Source of the DNA: Setophaga petechia
Lineage: Eukaryota > Chordata > Aves > Passeriformes > Parulidae
NCBI GenBank assembly: GCA_024362935.1
Contig: JANCRA010000176.1
Location: forward strand, 248,001 to 312,000
DNA length: 64,000 nt
Direction: 5' to 3'
Shown piece by piece: positions 52,418 through 64,000 of the stretch. Both the position numbers and the translations under genes were made by a program. Each line of letters begins with the position of its first letter. Positions within the stretch are counted from its first letter, which is position 1. The notes beneath the pieces are model-generated. The model worked only from the letters and a program-made list of their open reading frames with translations. It was not told where the DNA came from and ran no database searches.

Positions 52418-52708
52418 CCTTTTTCCTTTTCCTTGCCTTTTCTTTGCCCTTTCTTCCTTTTTCCTTTTTCCTTTTTCCTTTTTCCTTTTTCCTTTTTCCT
52501 TTTTCCTTTTTCCTTTTTCCTTTTTCCTTTTTCCTTTTTCCTTTTTCCTTTTTCCTTTTTCCTTTTTCCTTTTTCCTTTTTCCTTTCCTTCCCTTCCCTT
52601 CCCTTTTCCCCTTTTCCCCTTTTCCCCTTTTCCCCCTTTTCCCCTTTTCCCCTTTTCCCCTTTTCCCCTTTTCCCCTTTTCCCCTTTTCCCCTTTTCCCC
52701 TTTTCCCT
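52418..52708. repeat. Pure polypyrimidine array: CCTTTTT then CCCCTTTT
   Basis: About twenty CCTTTTT heptamers (52,450-52,583), a CCCTT bridge, then about thirteen CCCCTTTT octamers to 52,705. Confidence 0.97.
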
Positions 52709-53129
52709 ACAAAGCTTTTAAACCAAATTTCTCCCTCAAAAAATGCTGGAAAAGGTTTTGTGGGCATCAAAAAATTGCTCATAAAAGGTTTGATTTGTGC
52801 TGGGCAACACCAGCAGAGTTAAACACTGAAACTCATCAAAGATGCAATGCAACCCTTGGGTTAATTAGGCAGGAATCCATATTTTTAATGGGGTTTTGCC
52901 CTTTTCTTTTTCTTTTTTTCCCTGAAAGCATCAAAATCCAAAATCTTTGGTCATGCAGGGGAGTGAGGAGTCAATGTGGGGTGAGACACAAAGGTCAGCA
53001 AGGACTTTGGGTTTATTTTTTGTTTTTATCCATCCTTTGAGGCTCTCTCCAAGTCCATCTCATGTTTAGCTCTGGGTGGTTTTCAGGTGTTCTTTTCTCT
53101 CCCCTGCATTCCCAGGGACCTTTTTGCCC

Positions 53130-53285
53130 AGGGAATTTGTGAGTTCCCCATCCCTGGAAGTGCCCCAGGCTGGGTTGGAGCACCCTGGATAGGGGAAGAT
53201 GTCCCTGCCCACGGCAGGAATGGAAAAAAACCCCAATTTTAAGGTCCCTTCCCCACCCAAACCATTCCATGATTCTCTGATGCAA
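53130..53285 (+). mobile_element. CR1 3' end
   Basis: CATCCCTGGAAGTGCCCCAG, GGAGCACCCTGGATAGGGGA, AAGGTCCCTTCCCCACCCAA and CATTCCATGATTCTCTGATG lie in the expected order. Confidence 0.82.
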
Positions 53286-53589
53286 CAAAAATGTTGTCTT
53301 GGAATGGGGAAAACACAGAAAAAGACAGAAATTTGTTGTTCTTTACAGAGTTATTTATCTGCAGGGGAATTACAGAGCCCTGTAAGGACTCTGGGCTCTG
53401 CAAGGGAAGTTGTTGTGTGAGGGTCTTGCTGGAAGGGCTAAAAATGCCACAAATTTGCTGGAAAATCTTAGGAATGGGATGATTTGCCTTCCACAGCACC
53501 CAAATTTCAGCTGGAGAAACCAGGGGAGGCAAGGCTTAAGCTGTGTGAGAAAAGCTGGTGTTTGGAATCCTTTAAATCAACAGAATAAT

Positions 53590-55560
53590 CCCTGAACACA
53601 CGCTGGCACCGTGGGCAGGGCTCAGGCAGGCAGGAAATCCCACAGGGACTCACCCTGAGCTGTGCCCCGGGGCTGTGGGTGCAGCAGGGGAGGGGGAAAC
53701 CTTCAGGATTGATAAATTTGGGGTATTTGGGGATTTTTGGTGTGTTTTAAAGGCTGTAATTTCACTCATTCCAAGGCAGAGCTGCCATGGGCAGGGGTGA
53801 GGGTGAGGCTGCTTCAGGAGAGTGGGGAGGAGGTTTGGGAATGATTTGGGGTTCCCAAAATTTCATGGGGAAGGAAATGTTCTCAAGGAGGCTGGGAAAG
53901 AGCCGAGGATGGAGATGGGGAGATGCTCAGAGCAGGATCATCTGGAAATCATGGAATTGTTGGGGTTGGATTTTCCCTTGGAGCTCCCAGTCCCACCATC
54001 CCCAGCCCTGCCAAGGCCACCCCTGCCCCTGTCCCCAAGTGCCACATCCAGAATAATCCTGAACACACACTGGCACCGTGGGCAGGGCTCAGGCAGGCAG
54101 GAAATCCCACAGGGACTCACTCTGAGCAGTGCCCAGGGGCTGTGGGTGCAGCAGGGGAAGGAAAAACCTTCAGGAAGAGCTTTGGGTTTGATAAATTTGA
54201 GTATTTTAGGATTTTTGGTGTGTTTTAAAGGCTGTAATTTCACTCGTTCCAAGGCAGAGCTGCCATGGGCAGGGGTGAGGGTGAGGCTGCTTCAGGAGAG
54301 TGGAGAAGAGGTTTGGGAATGATTTGGGGTTCCAAAATTTCATGGGGAAGGAAATGTTCTGAGGGAGGCTGGGAAAGAGCCAGGGATGGAGATGGGGAGA
54401 TGCTCAGAGCAGGATCATCTGGAAATTGTGGAATTGTTGGGGTTGGATCTTCCCTTGGAGCTCCCAGTCCCACCATCCCCAGCCCTGCCAAGGCCAGCAC
54501 TGCCCATGTCCCCAAGTGCCACATCCAGAATAATCCCTGAACACACACTGGCACCATGGGCAGGGCTCAGGCAGGCAGGAAATCCCACAGGGACTCACCC
54601 TGAGCTGTGCCCCGGGGCTGTGGGTGCAGCAGGGCAGGGGAAAACCTTCAGAATTGATAAATTTGGGGTATTTGGGGATTTTTGGTGTGTTTTGAAGGCT
54701 GTAATTTCACTGATTTAAAGGCAGAGCTGCCATGGGCAGGGGTGAGGGGTGAGGCTGCTTCAGGAGAGTGGAGAAAAGGTTTGGGAATGATTTGGGGTTC
54801 CAAAATTTCATGGGGAAGGAAATGTTCTCAATGAGGCTGGGAAAGAGCCAGGGATGGAGATTGGGAGATGCTCAGAGCAGGATCATCTGGAAATTGTGGA
54901 ATTGTTGGGGTTGGATTTTCCCTTGGAGCTCCCAGTCCCACCATCCCCAGCCCTGCCAAGGCCACCACTGCCCCTGTCCCCAAGTGTCACATCCAGAATA
55001 ATCCCTGAACACACACTGGCACCGTGGGCAGGGCTCAGGCAGGCAGGAAATCCCACAGGGGCTCACCCTGAGCTGTGCCCCGGGGCTGTGGGTGCAGCAG
55101 GGGAGAGGAAAACCTTCAGGATTGATAAATTTGGGGTATTTTGGTGTGGTTTAAAGGCTGTAATTTCACTGATTCCAAGGCAGAGCTGCCATGGGCAGGG
55201 CTGAGGGGTGAGGCTGCTTCAGGAGAGTGGAGAAAAGGTTTGGGAATGGTTTGGGGTTCCCAAAATTTCATGGGGAAGGAAATGTTCTCAGGGAGGCTGG
55301 GAAGGAGCCAGGGATGGAGATGGGGAGATGCTCAGAGCAGGATCATCTGGAAATTGTGGAATTGTTGGGGTTGGATCTTCCCTTGGAGCTCCCAGTCCCA
55401 CCATCCCCAGCCCTGCCATGGCCACCACTGCCCCTGTCCCCAGGTGTCACATCCCCAGCCCTGCCAAGGCCACCCCTGCCCATGTCCCCAGGTGTCACAT
55501 CCAGGTGGCTTTGAAGCCCCTGCAGGGGTGGGGACCCCAGCTGTGCCACCCCTTTCCATG
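53590..55560. repeat. Four copies of a 460-475 bp tandem unit
   Basis: GCAGAGCTGCCATGGGCAGG marks each copy near 53,777, 54,250, 54,720 and 55,181. Each copy also has GAGATGGGGAGATGCTCAGA and a TTGATAAATTTGGGGTATTT region. The last unit ends with an internal duplication of CCTGCCAAGGCCACCCCTGC-type text. Confidence 0.95.
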
Positions 55561-55704
55561 GAAAATGATCCCAAACCTGGGAGATGAGCCTGGCCCAGGC
55601 TGAGGCTGCTCCCTCTGCTCCCAGGGCTCATTCCCTGGATAATTGGGATGTGCTGGGAATTCTCATGGGGTGTGAGCACAGAATTCCCAAATTATTGAGG
55701 TGAG

Positions 55705-56130
55705 AGAACTTTGGGATGCAGGGAGAGCTTTGGGGTGGATGGAGAGCTTTGGGATGGAGGGAGAGCTTTGGGATGGATGGAGGGAGAGCTTTGGGATGGA
55801 CAGAGAGCTTTGGGATGGACAGAGAGCTTTGGGATGGACAGAGAGCTTTGGGAGAGCTTTGGGATGGACAGAACTTTGGGATGGACAGAGAGCTTTGCGA
55901 TGGACACAGAGCTTTGGGATGAACAGAGAGCTTTGGGATGAACAGAGAGCTTTGGGATGGACAGAGATCTTTGGGATGGACAGAGATCTTTGGGATGGAC
56001 AGAGATCTTTGGGATGGATGGAGGGAGAGCTTTGGGATGCAGGGAGAGCTTTGGGATGGATGGACAGAGAGCTTTGGGATGGACAGAGAGCTTTGGGATG
56101 GAGGGAGAGCTTTGGGATGCTTTCCCTCAT
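55705..56130. repeat. About 21 bp GAGAGCTTTGGGATGGACA array
   Basis: About twenty imperfect units with GATGGACAGAGAGCTTTGG as the main form. Confidence 0.95.
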
Positions 56131-57850
56131 GGCATCCCCTGTTTTCTGTGTCCTGTTAAGAATATTTTGTTCAGTTCTCAGCTCAATCCCTGCCCAGCCC
56201 ATGTTTCACCAGTCCAGCCAATTTCTCTCTCTAAAACCACTTTGCTTTTAACTTTGCTATTAACTTAATGAAATCCCCAGCAGTGATTGGATTATTGCAG
56301 CTGCCCCAAACACGTGGGGCCCTTTCCAGCTCCCCCTCAATTGAGGATGTTGGCAAAGGGGAGGAACAGGAATGACTTGGGGCTGCTCTAATCTCATTAA
56401 CTGAAATATTGTCTGACCTGCCAGTGACTCTCAGGGCACGAGGAAAGCAAAAATCAAAGGCTTGCATGGCTGAGAATGGGAAAATTGCCATTAATGTGAT
56501 TTTGTTGCTTTGACCTTTCTCTTCTCCCCCAGATTAATTTGGGAGCATGGATGCAAAGCCACCATCCTGCCTTTAAAACAGGTTCACACTTTTTGCCAGG
56601 AGAACCTGAGGAATCTCCTTTTTCCTTGGTTCCCACTCCTTTGTCAGAGGGTTTGTTGGAATTTTTATTTATTTGTTGTGCATTGTGTAAGGATGCCCTG
56701 AAGGAAGTGCCCAGGGAAATAACCACAATTCTATATACACTTCTATATTTTAGATGCATTTAACAGCAAAAAATCTGCCTATAAAGGAGATTTTTTTTTT
56801 TCTGTTCCAAAAAATTGCTTTTAGTCTCCAGAACCAAAACTGCTGGGGAATTTTGACCAAGCTCAAAATTCTCATTTTACCCTTCTTGGCAGAGATCTCC
56901 CAGCTCCTGGTGCTGCTCCCAGGGCACAGCTGAGCCCCTGGGAGCCTCGTGCTGGGCTGGGATGAGGGATCCCTGTGCCAGAACAAACATTTGGAGCAGC
57001 CTGCAGAGAGCCATCAGTGCTGTTTAAATGAGATCTCCTCTGATATAAAATCTCAAAGTGTCCCTGGACAGGGCTTGGAGCACCCTGGGGTGGTGGAGAT
57101 TGTCCCTGTGTGTGGCACAGGGGTGGAACTGGATCCCTTCCAACCCAAATTCCTGGCTGTGATTCCATAAAAACAATTATTTCCTGTTATTATTTGCATG
57201 TCTGAAAAATCCTTCCCCTTTTTTTTCCACCTTGGTGCAGCTGCAGGGCTTTGTGTCAGGGGTGAGCATCACTCAGGTGGACAAACACCAGAGGTTTTCT
57301 CTTTTTCCAGCTGGAGATCTGAGCTGTGATCCCACCTGGTTCAGCCTTTCCCTTCCTGTGCCTCTCTTCCCACTCCTGCCCCAGCCTGGCCTTTCCACCC
57401 TGCCTTTTACAGCCCCCACACTTTGGATTTCTCAGCCTTTTGCTGCCATTATCTCCCTGGGTTTCCTTGAAATGCAGGGACATTCTTCATTAAATCTGCT
57501 GCTCCTTACAAATCCGTGGCTCTCCAATTGCTGCTTGCAGTTTTGCCTCCTGCCACATTCATTAAATCCCATTTTCTGAGCTCTTGGGAATGCTGCTGGG
57601 GACAGGCCCAGCTCTGGGGTTCAGCTGCAGAGAAAAGGAGCTGCAGCACCTTTTGTGAAGGGCTCAGATGCTCCTGCAAATTCCAAAATAATTTCCAACT
57701 TCCTTGGAAATTATTGTTATTTTATTGCCTCTGCACGGGGAAGCTGAAATGAGGGGGAGAGGGGGTGGTGCTGCCTGTTGAGCCTTTGGGAGAATCCATT
57801 TGGATTTCTGAGGAGAAAATCCATTAGAATTGTTAAGAGGAAAGCTCTAA
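56131..57850. other. AHCYL2 intron 1, mostly unique, with a short CR1 remnant
   Basis: A CR1-like piece lies at about 57,055-57,175 (GGCTTGGAGCACCCTGGGGT, CCCTTCCAACCCAAATTCCT). No exon or RNA gene was recognised. Confidence 0.5.
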
Positions 57851-57959
57851 AAGTGCCATAAACGCTGAATAAAAATGCTGGGGAGGGGGATCTGTGCAAG
57901 GCTGTGAGGATCAGCAAGGCCAGGGGCAAACCCTGCACCTGGGGTGGGCAATTCCAGAT

Positions 57960-58735
57960 CCAGGCTGGGGATGGAGGGATGGGGAACAGAACTGGGAGAG
58001 GGACCTGGAGCTGCTGCAGGGCTGGGAATGTTCCCCTGGAGAGGAGAAGGCTCCAGGGAGAGCTTCCAGCACATTCCAGGGGCTCCAGGAGAGCTGCAGA
58101 GGGGCTGGGGACAAGGCCTGCAGGGACAGCAGCCAGGGAATGGCTCCCAGTGCCAGAGGGCAGCCATGGATGGGATCTTGGCAATGAGGAATTCCTGGCT
58201 GGGCTGGAATTGCCAGAGCAGCTGGGGCTGCCCCTGATCCCTGCAATGGCCAAGGAAGGGTTGGAGCAGCCTGGGATGGTGGGGCTGCAATGGGATGGGC
58301 TTGAAGGTCCCTTCCCACCCAAACCATTCTGGGATTTGGGACACTCAGAATCCATCCCCAGGGATTTTTCTGGAAGTTGGGGATGGCAAAGGGAAGGGAG
58401 ACCCTTCCTGGAGTCCTGAGATTCCCAGTGAAGCCCCCGGATCCCAAAATCCCTTCCCAGAGAGGAGTCGGGGTGGGGATGGATCCAATGCCAGGCTGGG
58501 AGAGCTGGGAATGGAGGGAATTGCCTGGAGAGGGAGACTGGGCTGGGATTTTGGGAAGGGATTCCCAGAGCAGCTGGGGCTGCCCCTGATCCCTGCAATG
58601 GCCAAGGCCAGGCTGGACACTGGGGCTGGAGCAGATGGGACAGGGGGAGGTGTCCCTGCCATGGCAGGGGTGGCACTGGGGGGACTTTGGGGTCCCTTCC
58701 CACCCAACCCATTCCAGGATCCCTCCCATCCCCAT
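57960..58735 (+). mobile_element. Composite CR1 block, forward orientation
   Basis: The left part (58,050-58,240) is nearly identical to the CR1 in SMO intron 2. The right part (58,205-58,715) is the inverted partner of 46,480-47,000. It ends at CCCACCCAACCCATTCCAGG. Confidence 0.85.
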
Positions 58736-59149
58736 TTATCCCAAGCAGATCCTTTAAATTCCTCTGCTGCTCCTGAGTCACCCATTGCATGGATGACAAA
58801 TCCCTGACTTCCAAAATCCTGCAAATGAAGCAGGTTTGGGCAACGTGCAAGCCCAGAAAATCCTTTTATTTATGAACAAGAACCCAGCCCATAAAACCCT
58901 TTTCTTCTTAACGACAAGACCCCAGAGGATTCCCAGATAAAACAGCAGCTGGGATGGATTTTTCCAAGATATTCCCTCTCTCAGCCCCTTCTCCAGCAGA
59001 TTGTGACTAATGCTGTGTTAATTAATGCATGTTAATTATCCCTGTTCATACGTGCTGTTCCCAACCCCTGCTTTTTATAAACCCTGCACATTCCAGGGGG
59101 GCTGGGGCTGTCTCCCAAAACCCCTCAGGGATTCCTCCTGCCCCTGCTG

Positions 59150-61200
59150 GGACCTGCCTGGTCAGCAAATTATGATTTTAGTTAATTTTGGCTAAATCAG
59201 GCTGGGAACACCCAAAAATCCTTCACTGGGAAAACTGTAGGAGCTGGGAACTTCCCCTGGAGATGTTTGAGGCATCAGCACTTTGGGCTGTTTGCATCCC
59301 AAAAAATGTAGATTTGAGCATCTTTTCCATAAATCCAAGGGAATGATGATAAGTTCAGTTGCATCTTTTCCATAAATCCAAGGGAATGATGATAAGGTCA
59401 GTTACATCTTTTCCATAAATCCAAGGGAATGATGGTAAGTTCACTGTGTTACAGTGAGGAAAATGCTGAATTTGGCTTTGAGCAGGGATTTTTTGGTGGA
59501 GAGCTGAATGTGGAGCACCTGCTTGGTTTTCAGAGTGATTTTTTTTTTCCCTAATTATTTATTAGTACACAAAGTGAGGATGGGTGAGCAGAGCAGATGG
59601 GACCTGCCTGGTCAGCAAATTATGATTTTAGTTAATTTTGGCTAAATCATCTTAGGAACACCCAAAAATCCTTCCCTGGGCAGACTGGAGGAGCTGGAAC
59701 TTCCCCTGGACCTGTTTGAGGTGGTGGCATCAGCACTTTGGGCTGTTTGCATCCCAAAAAATGTAGATTTGAGCATCTTTTCCATAAATCCAAGGGAATG
59801 ATGGTAAGGTCAGTGTGTTACAGTGAGGAAAATGCTGAATTTAGCTTTGAGCAGTGATTTTTTGGTGGAGAGCTGAATGTGGAGCACCTGCTTGGTTTTC
59901 AGAGTGATTTTTTGTTTTTCCTAATTATTGTCTGTTAGTACACAAAGTGGGGATGGGTGAGCAGAGCCTGCTGGGACCTGCCTGGCCAGCAAATTATGAT
60001 TTTAGTTAATTTTGGCTAAATCAGGCTGGGAATACCCAAAAATCCTTCACTGGGCAGACTGGAGGAGCTGGAACTTCCCCTGGAGACGTTTGAGGTGGTG
60101 GCATCAGCACTTTGGGCTGTTTGCATCCCAAAAAATGTAGGTTTGAGCATCTTTTCCAAGGGAATGCATAAATCCAAGGGAATGATGATAAGTTCAGTTA
60201 CATCTTTTCCATAAATCCAAGGGAATGATGGTAAGTTCAGTGTTACAGTGAGGAAAATGCTGAATTTAGCTTTGAGCAGGGATTTTTTGGTGGAGAGCTG
60301 AATGTGGAGTACCTGCTTGGTTTTCAGAGTGATTTTTTGTTTTTCCTAATTATTTATTAGTACACAAACTGGGGATGGGTGAGCAGAGCAGGTGGGACCT
60401 GCCTGGTCAGCAAATTATGATTTTAGTTAATTTTGGCTAAATCATCTTAGGAATACCCAAAAATCCTTCACTGGGAAAACTGCAGGAGCTGGAACTTCCC
60501 CTGGAGATGTTTGAGGTGGTGGCATCAGCACTTTGGGCTGTTTGCATCCAAAAAATGTAGGTTTGAGCATCTTTTCCAAGGGAATGCATAAATCCAAGGG
60601 AATGATGGTAAGTTCAGTTGCATCTTTTCCATAAATCCAAGGGAATGATGGTAAGGTCAGTGTTACAGTGAGGAAAATGCTGAATTTGGCTTTGAGCAGT
60701 GATTTTTTGGTGGAGAACTGAACGTGGAGCACCTGCTTGGTTTCCAGAGTGATTTTTTGTTTTTCCTAATTATTGTCTGTTAGTACACAAAGTGGGGATG
60801 GCTGAGCAGAGCAGATGGGACCTGCCTGGTCAGCAAATTATGATTTTAGTTAATTTTGGCTAAATCATCTTAGGAACACCCAAAAATCCTTCACTGGGCC
60901 AACTGGAGGAGCTGGGAACTTCCCCTGGAGATGTTTGAGGTGGTGGCATCAGCACTTTGGGCTGTTTGCATCCCAAAAAATGTAGATTTGAGCATCTTTT
61001 CCATAAATCCAAAGGAATGATGGTAAGTTCAGTGTTACAGTGAGGAAAATGCTGAATTTAGCTTTGAGCAGTGATTTTTTGGTGGAGAACTGAATGTGGA
61101 GCACCTGCTTGGTTTTCAGAGTGATTTTTTTTTTCCCCTAATTATTTATTAGTGTACAAAGTGGTGATGGCTGAGCAGAGCAGATGGGAGAAAACCAGAT
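59150..61200. repeat. Five copies of a 375-450 bp tandem unit
   Basis: GGGACCTGCCTGGTCAGCAA recurs near 59,150, 59,599, 59,974, 60,393 and 60,817. Each unit also has CATCTTTTCCATAAATCCAA, itself repeated a variable number of times, and TGGTGGAGAGCTGAATGTGG. Confidence 0.95.
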
Positions 61201-61946
61201 TGGAGTGGGACCACGAGATGCAGCAAAGCTGGAAAAGGACACCAAGTCCTGCTGGGAACTCTGAGTGCACAGTTCCTGATCCCTGAAACTCCTGCTCCAG
61301 CCTTTCAGCAAGGCTGGGAACAGATTCTGCCTGAAATAATTCTGATATAATTGACATAATTCTCATAATTCAGTGCCTCTTTTGGAGCCCTGAGTCCACC
61401 AAGAGCCAATTTCCATGTTGCACTCTGCTGTCACCCCCGTGGATCCCATTCCCAGGCGTGGGAGGGAATAACTCAGCTTTTCCTTGGGAGCTGTCAGGGC
61501 TTCCAGAGGGGGAGGCTCGTTAGTAATCCCTCATTAGGCTCATTTTAAAGCTCTCTCACGGATTTTAACATCCTCCTTGATCTTTTAATACACATGAAAA
61601 AAGCTTTAATTGATTCACCTGCCTCTCTCATTCCTTTTGGGTTCAGCAGGCTGCATTTATTAATCCCATTGGAGCCCTCCAGGATGGCTCCTGCATAATT
61701 CCAGGGATCAATTCCAAGGAATTTATCCTTTATCCTCGAGTTTCAGTGTGTCCCTGCTTGGGTTTGGTTAAAATAAGTGTGGGCTGCTCTGTGTTTTCCC
61801 AGCTCAGCAGGAGAGGAGGTTGGAATGGGAATAAATCTCAGATTTTGCTGCCACAGGTGGGAAAGGGAGCAGGGAAATGGGATGGAAAATCCCTGTAAAT
61901 CCTGTGAATGGATGGGATTCATTGCAGGCTTCCTTTCCCAGAAAGG

Positions 61947-62553
61947 AGAGGGGTTGTGCATTTTCCATCCCTGGAAGTGCCCCAGGCCAGGCTGGAATGG
62001 GTTTGGAGCACCCTGGGGTGGGGGAATTGTCCCACCCATGGCAGGGGGGGTGGGATGAGCTTTGGTCCCTTCCCACCCAAACCATTTTCAGATTGAAATG
62101 GAAAATCTCTCCCAATTTGGGTGGAAGCTGGGGCAGATTTGTCCTCCAGAGCAATCTAGATGCTTGGAAATCAATCTGAATATTCAGATAATTCACTTTT
62201 CCCCAAAATCCTGTTTTGAGACAGTCAAGGAAGCTGAGTTTGGGATGAGGGGAGAGGGGTTGTGCATTTTCCATCCCTGGAAGTGCCCCAGGCCAGCCTG
62301 GAATGGGTTTGGAGCACCCTGGGGTGGGGGAATTGTCCCACCCATGGCAGGGGGAGTGGGATGAGCTTTGGTCCCTTCCCACCCAAACCATTTTCAGATT
62401 AAAATGGAAAATCTCTCCCAATTTGGGTGGAAGCTGGGGCAGATTTGTCCTCCAGAGCAATCTAGATGCTTGAAAATCAATCTGAATATTCAAATAATTC
62501 ACTTTTCCCCCAAATCCTGTTTTGAGACAGTCAAGGAAGCTGAGTTTGGGATG
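61947..62553. repeat. 305 bp tandem duplication containing a CR1 3' end
   Basis: Copies at 61,947-62,251 and 62,252-62,553 share GAGAGGGGTTGTGCATTTTC at the start and GACAGTCAAGGAAGCTGAGT near the end. The left half of each is a forward CR1 3' end. Confidence 0.93.
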
Positions 62554-63310
62554 GATCTGGGCATCAGCAGTGCCCAGTGCCAGCACTGGGGATAGGAGAG
62601 GGGGAAAGCAGGAGGAACATTCCTGACTTTGGGATCCCTTGGAGCCCAGGAAAATGAACATTCACAGCTTTTCCAGCCTCTCTGTGCCCCCAGGAGCATT
62701 TGGGGCTCTGGCACAGCCTCTGGGTGCTGAGTGATTAAAACCCCCAAATTAACAGCTCTTAATTGCACTTGTCAGACTCCATTCCACTCAGGAATTAACC
62801 TGGGGAAAACTCAGCATTTCCACTCATTCCTCCCCTCCCTCTCTGTGCTTTGTTTTATTCCCCCTCAAGAATTCCACATTAATAACTGAGGTTGTATTTC
62901 ATATTTTCTCCCTGCTCTCTCCTTTTCCTCTTGGTGCAGGGGAAAGTCATGAGGATCTGTAAAATTCCATTATTCATTCCCATGCTGGAATATTTTGTCC
63001 TTAATGGCTGTTTTGTCCTTAATGGCAAAAAGACATTCCCAGTGTAAAAAAAACACCAGCCTAGGTCGGGTTTGAGCTTTGCCTCAGCACAGGAAGGGGA
63101 AAATAAATTGAATTATTTGTAATTTCTGCAAGCACCAAGTGATTTGGATCTTAAAAACAGGGATTTGTGTAAGTCACAGGGAATGGGAAGGATCCAATCC
63201 TGATTTAAATTGGTTTAAAATAGAAAAATAAATTTTAAAACAGTGGATACATTTCAGAGCAGTGCTGATTACAAGGCCTGCAGGGACAGGACACAGGGAA
63301 TTGGGAATTG
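62554..63310. other. AHCYL2 intron 1, unremarkable
   Basis: No gene, RNA or strong repeat was recognised. Confidence 0.5.
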
Positions 63311-63319
63311 GGAATACTC

Positions 63320-64000
63320 CAGGGATAAACTGGAGGTGAACCCTTGGAATAAACTGGAGGTGAAACTTTGGAATAAACTGGAGGTGAACCCTTGGAATAA
63401 ACTGGAGATGAACCCTTGGAATAAATTAGAGATGAACCCTTGGAATAAACTGGAGGTGAAGCCTTGGAATAAACTGGAGATGAACCCTTGGAATAAATTA
63501 GAGGTAAACCCCTGGAATAAACTGGAGATGAAAGTTTGGAATAAACTGGAGGTGAACCCCTGGAATAAACTGGAGGGGAAACTTTGGAATAAAGTGGAGA
63601 TGAACCCTTGGAATAAACTGGAGATGAAACTTTGGAATAAACTGGAGATGAATCCTTGGAATAAACTGGAGGGGAAACTTTGGAATAAACTGGAGGTGAA
63701 GCCTTGGAATAAACTGGAGGTGAAGCCTTGGAATAAACTGGAGATGAATCCTTGGAATAAATTGGAAGAGAACCTTTGGAATAAACTGGAGATGAAGCCT
63801 TGGAATAAAGTGGAGGTGAAACTTTGGAATAAACTGGAGATGAAGCCTTGGAATAAACTGGAGGTGAACCCTTGGAATAAATTTGAGATGAACCCTTGGA
63901 ATAAATTTGAGATGAACCCTTGGAATAAGCTGGAGGTGAACCTTTGGAATAAACTGGAGGTGAAGCCTTGGAATAAACTGGAGGTGAAACTTTGGAATAA
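63320..64000. repeat. 24 bp array running off the window
   Basis: About 28 units of GGAATAAACTGGAGATGAAC followed by CCTT, with GGTGAA, AACTTT and GCCTT variants. It is still in progress at position 64,000. Confidence 0.97.

Noticed and set aside
32049..64000. Possible further AHCYL2 exons or alternative first exons
   Set aside because: No stretch matching the conserved continuation after TVKK was found, and no CpG-island-like second promoter stands out. An unknown alternative exon cannot be excluded.

Overview
This window is vertebrate nuclear DNA, almost certainly avian and probably songbird. It has split genes with canonical GT/AG introns, many CR1-type LINE 3' ends, very GC-rich promoters, and dense minisatellites in most introns and intergenic gaps. 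No bacterial, phage or organellar gene organisation is visible. The long open frames over the tandem repeats are artefacts of repeat length.

Layout. (1) 1-4,734, minus strand: two tandem acrosin-like serine-protease-fold genes. The right copy is complete in five exons (374 aa). The left copy loses its last exon at the window edge. The complete copy has lost all three catalytic-triad residues and the activation motif, and the left copy shows the same losses wherever it can be read. (2) 4,980-6,060: an AT-rich island in GC-rich sequence. (3) 6,200-10,316, plus strand: a small one-V-domain immunoglobulin-fold type I membrane protein (218 aa) that I cannot name with confidence. (4) 11,298-16,044, plus: TSPAN33, eight coding exons, 284 aa. 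(5) 16,500-18,180: a degenerate pyrimidine/A-tract array directly upstream of the next CpG island. (6) 18,425-25,157, plus: SMO (Smoothened), twelve coding exons, 786 aa once a one-base length change in exon 4 is allowed for. (7) 25,170-31,560: intergenic DNA with several tandem arrays and a CR1. (8) 31,602-32,048, plus: exon 1 of AHCYL2. Everything from 32,049 to 64,000 is its first intron, which runs off the window and is largely tandem repeats and CR1 fragments.

TSPAN33-SMO-AHCYL2, all on one strand, is the order known from human 7q32. The human left neighbour, TNPO3, does not appear here; the Ig-like gene and the acrosin-like pair occupy that side. The genes do not form one pathway: SMO is the Hedgehog signal transducer, TSPAN33 an ADAM10-regulating tetraspanin, and AHCYL2 an IRBIT-family regulator. 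The least conventional content is the acrosin-like pseudoprotease pair, the unnamed Ig gene, and the variety of tandem arrays, including one of about 157 bp built around a CR1 3' end.
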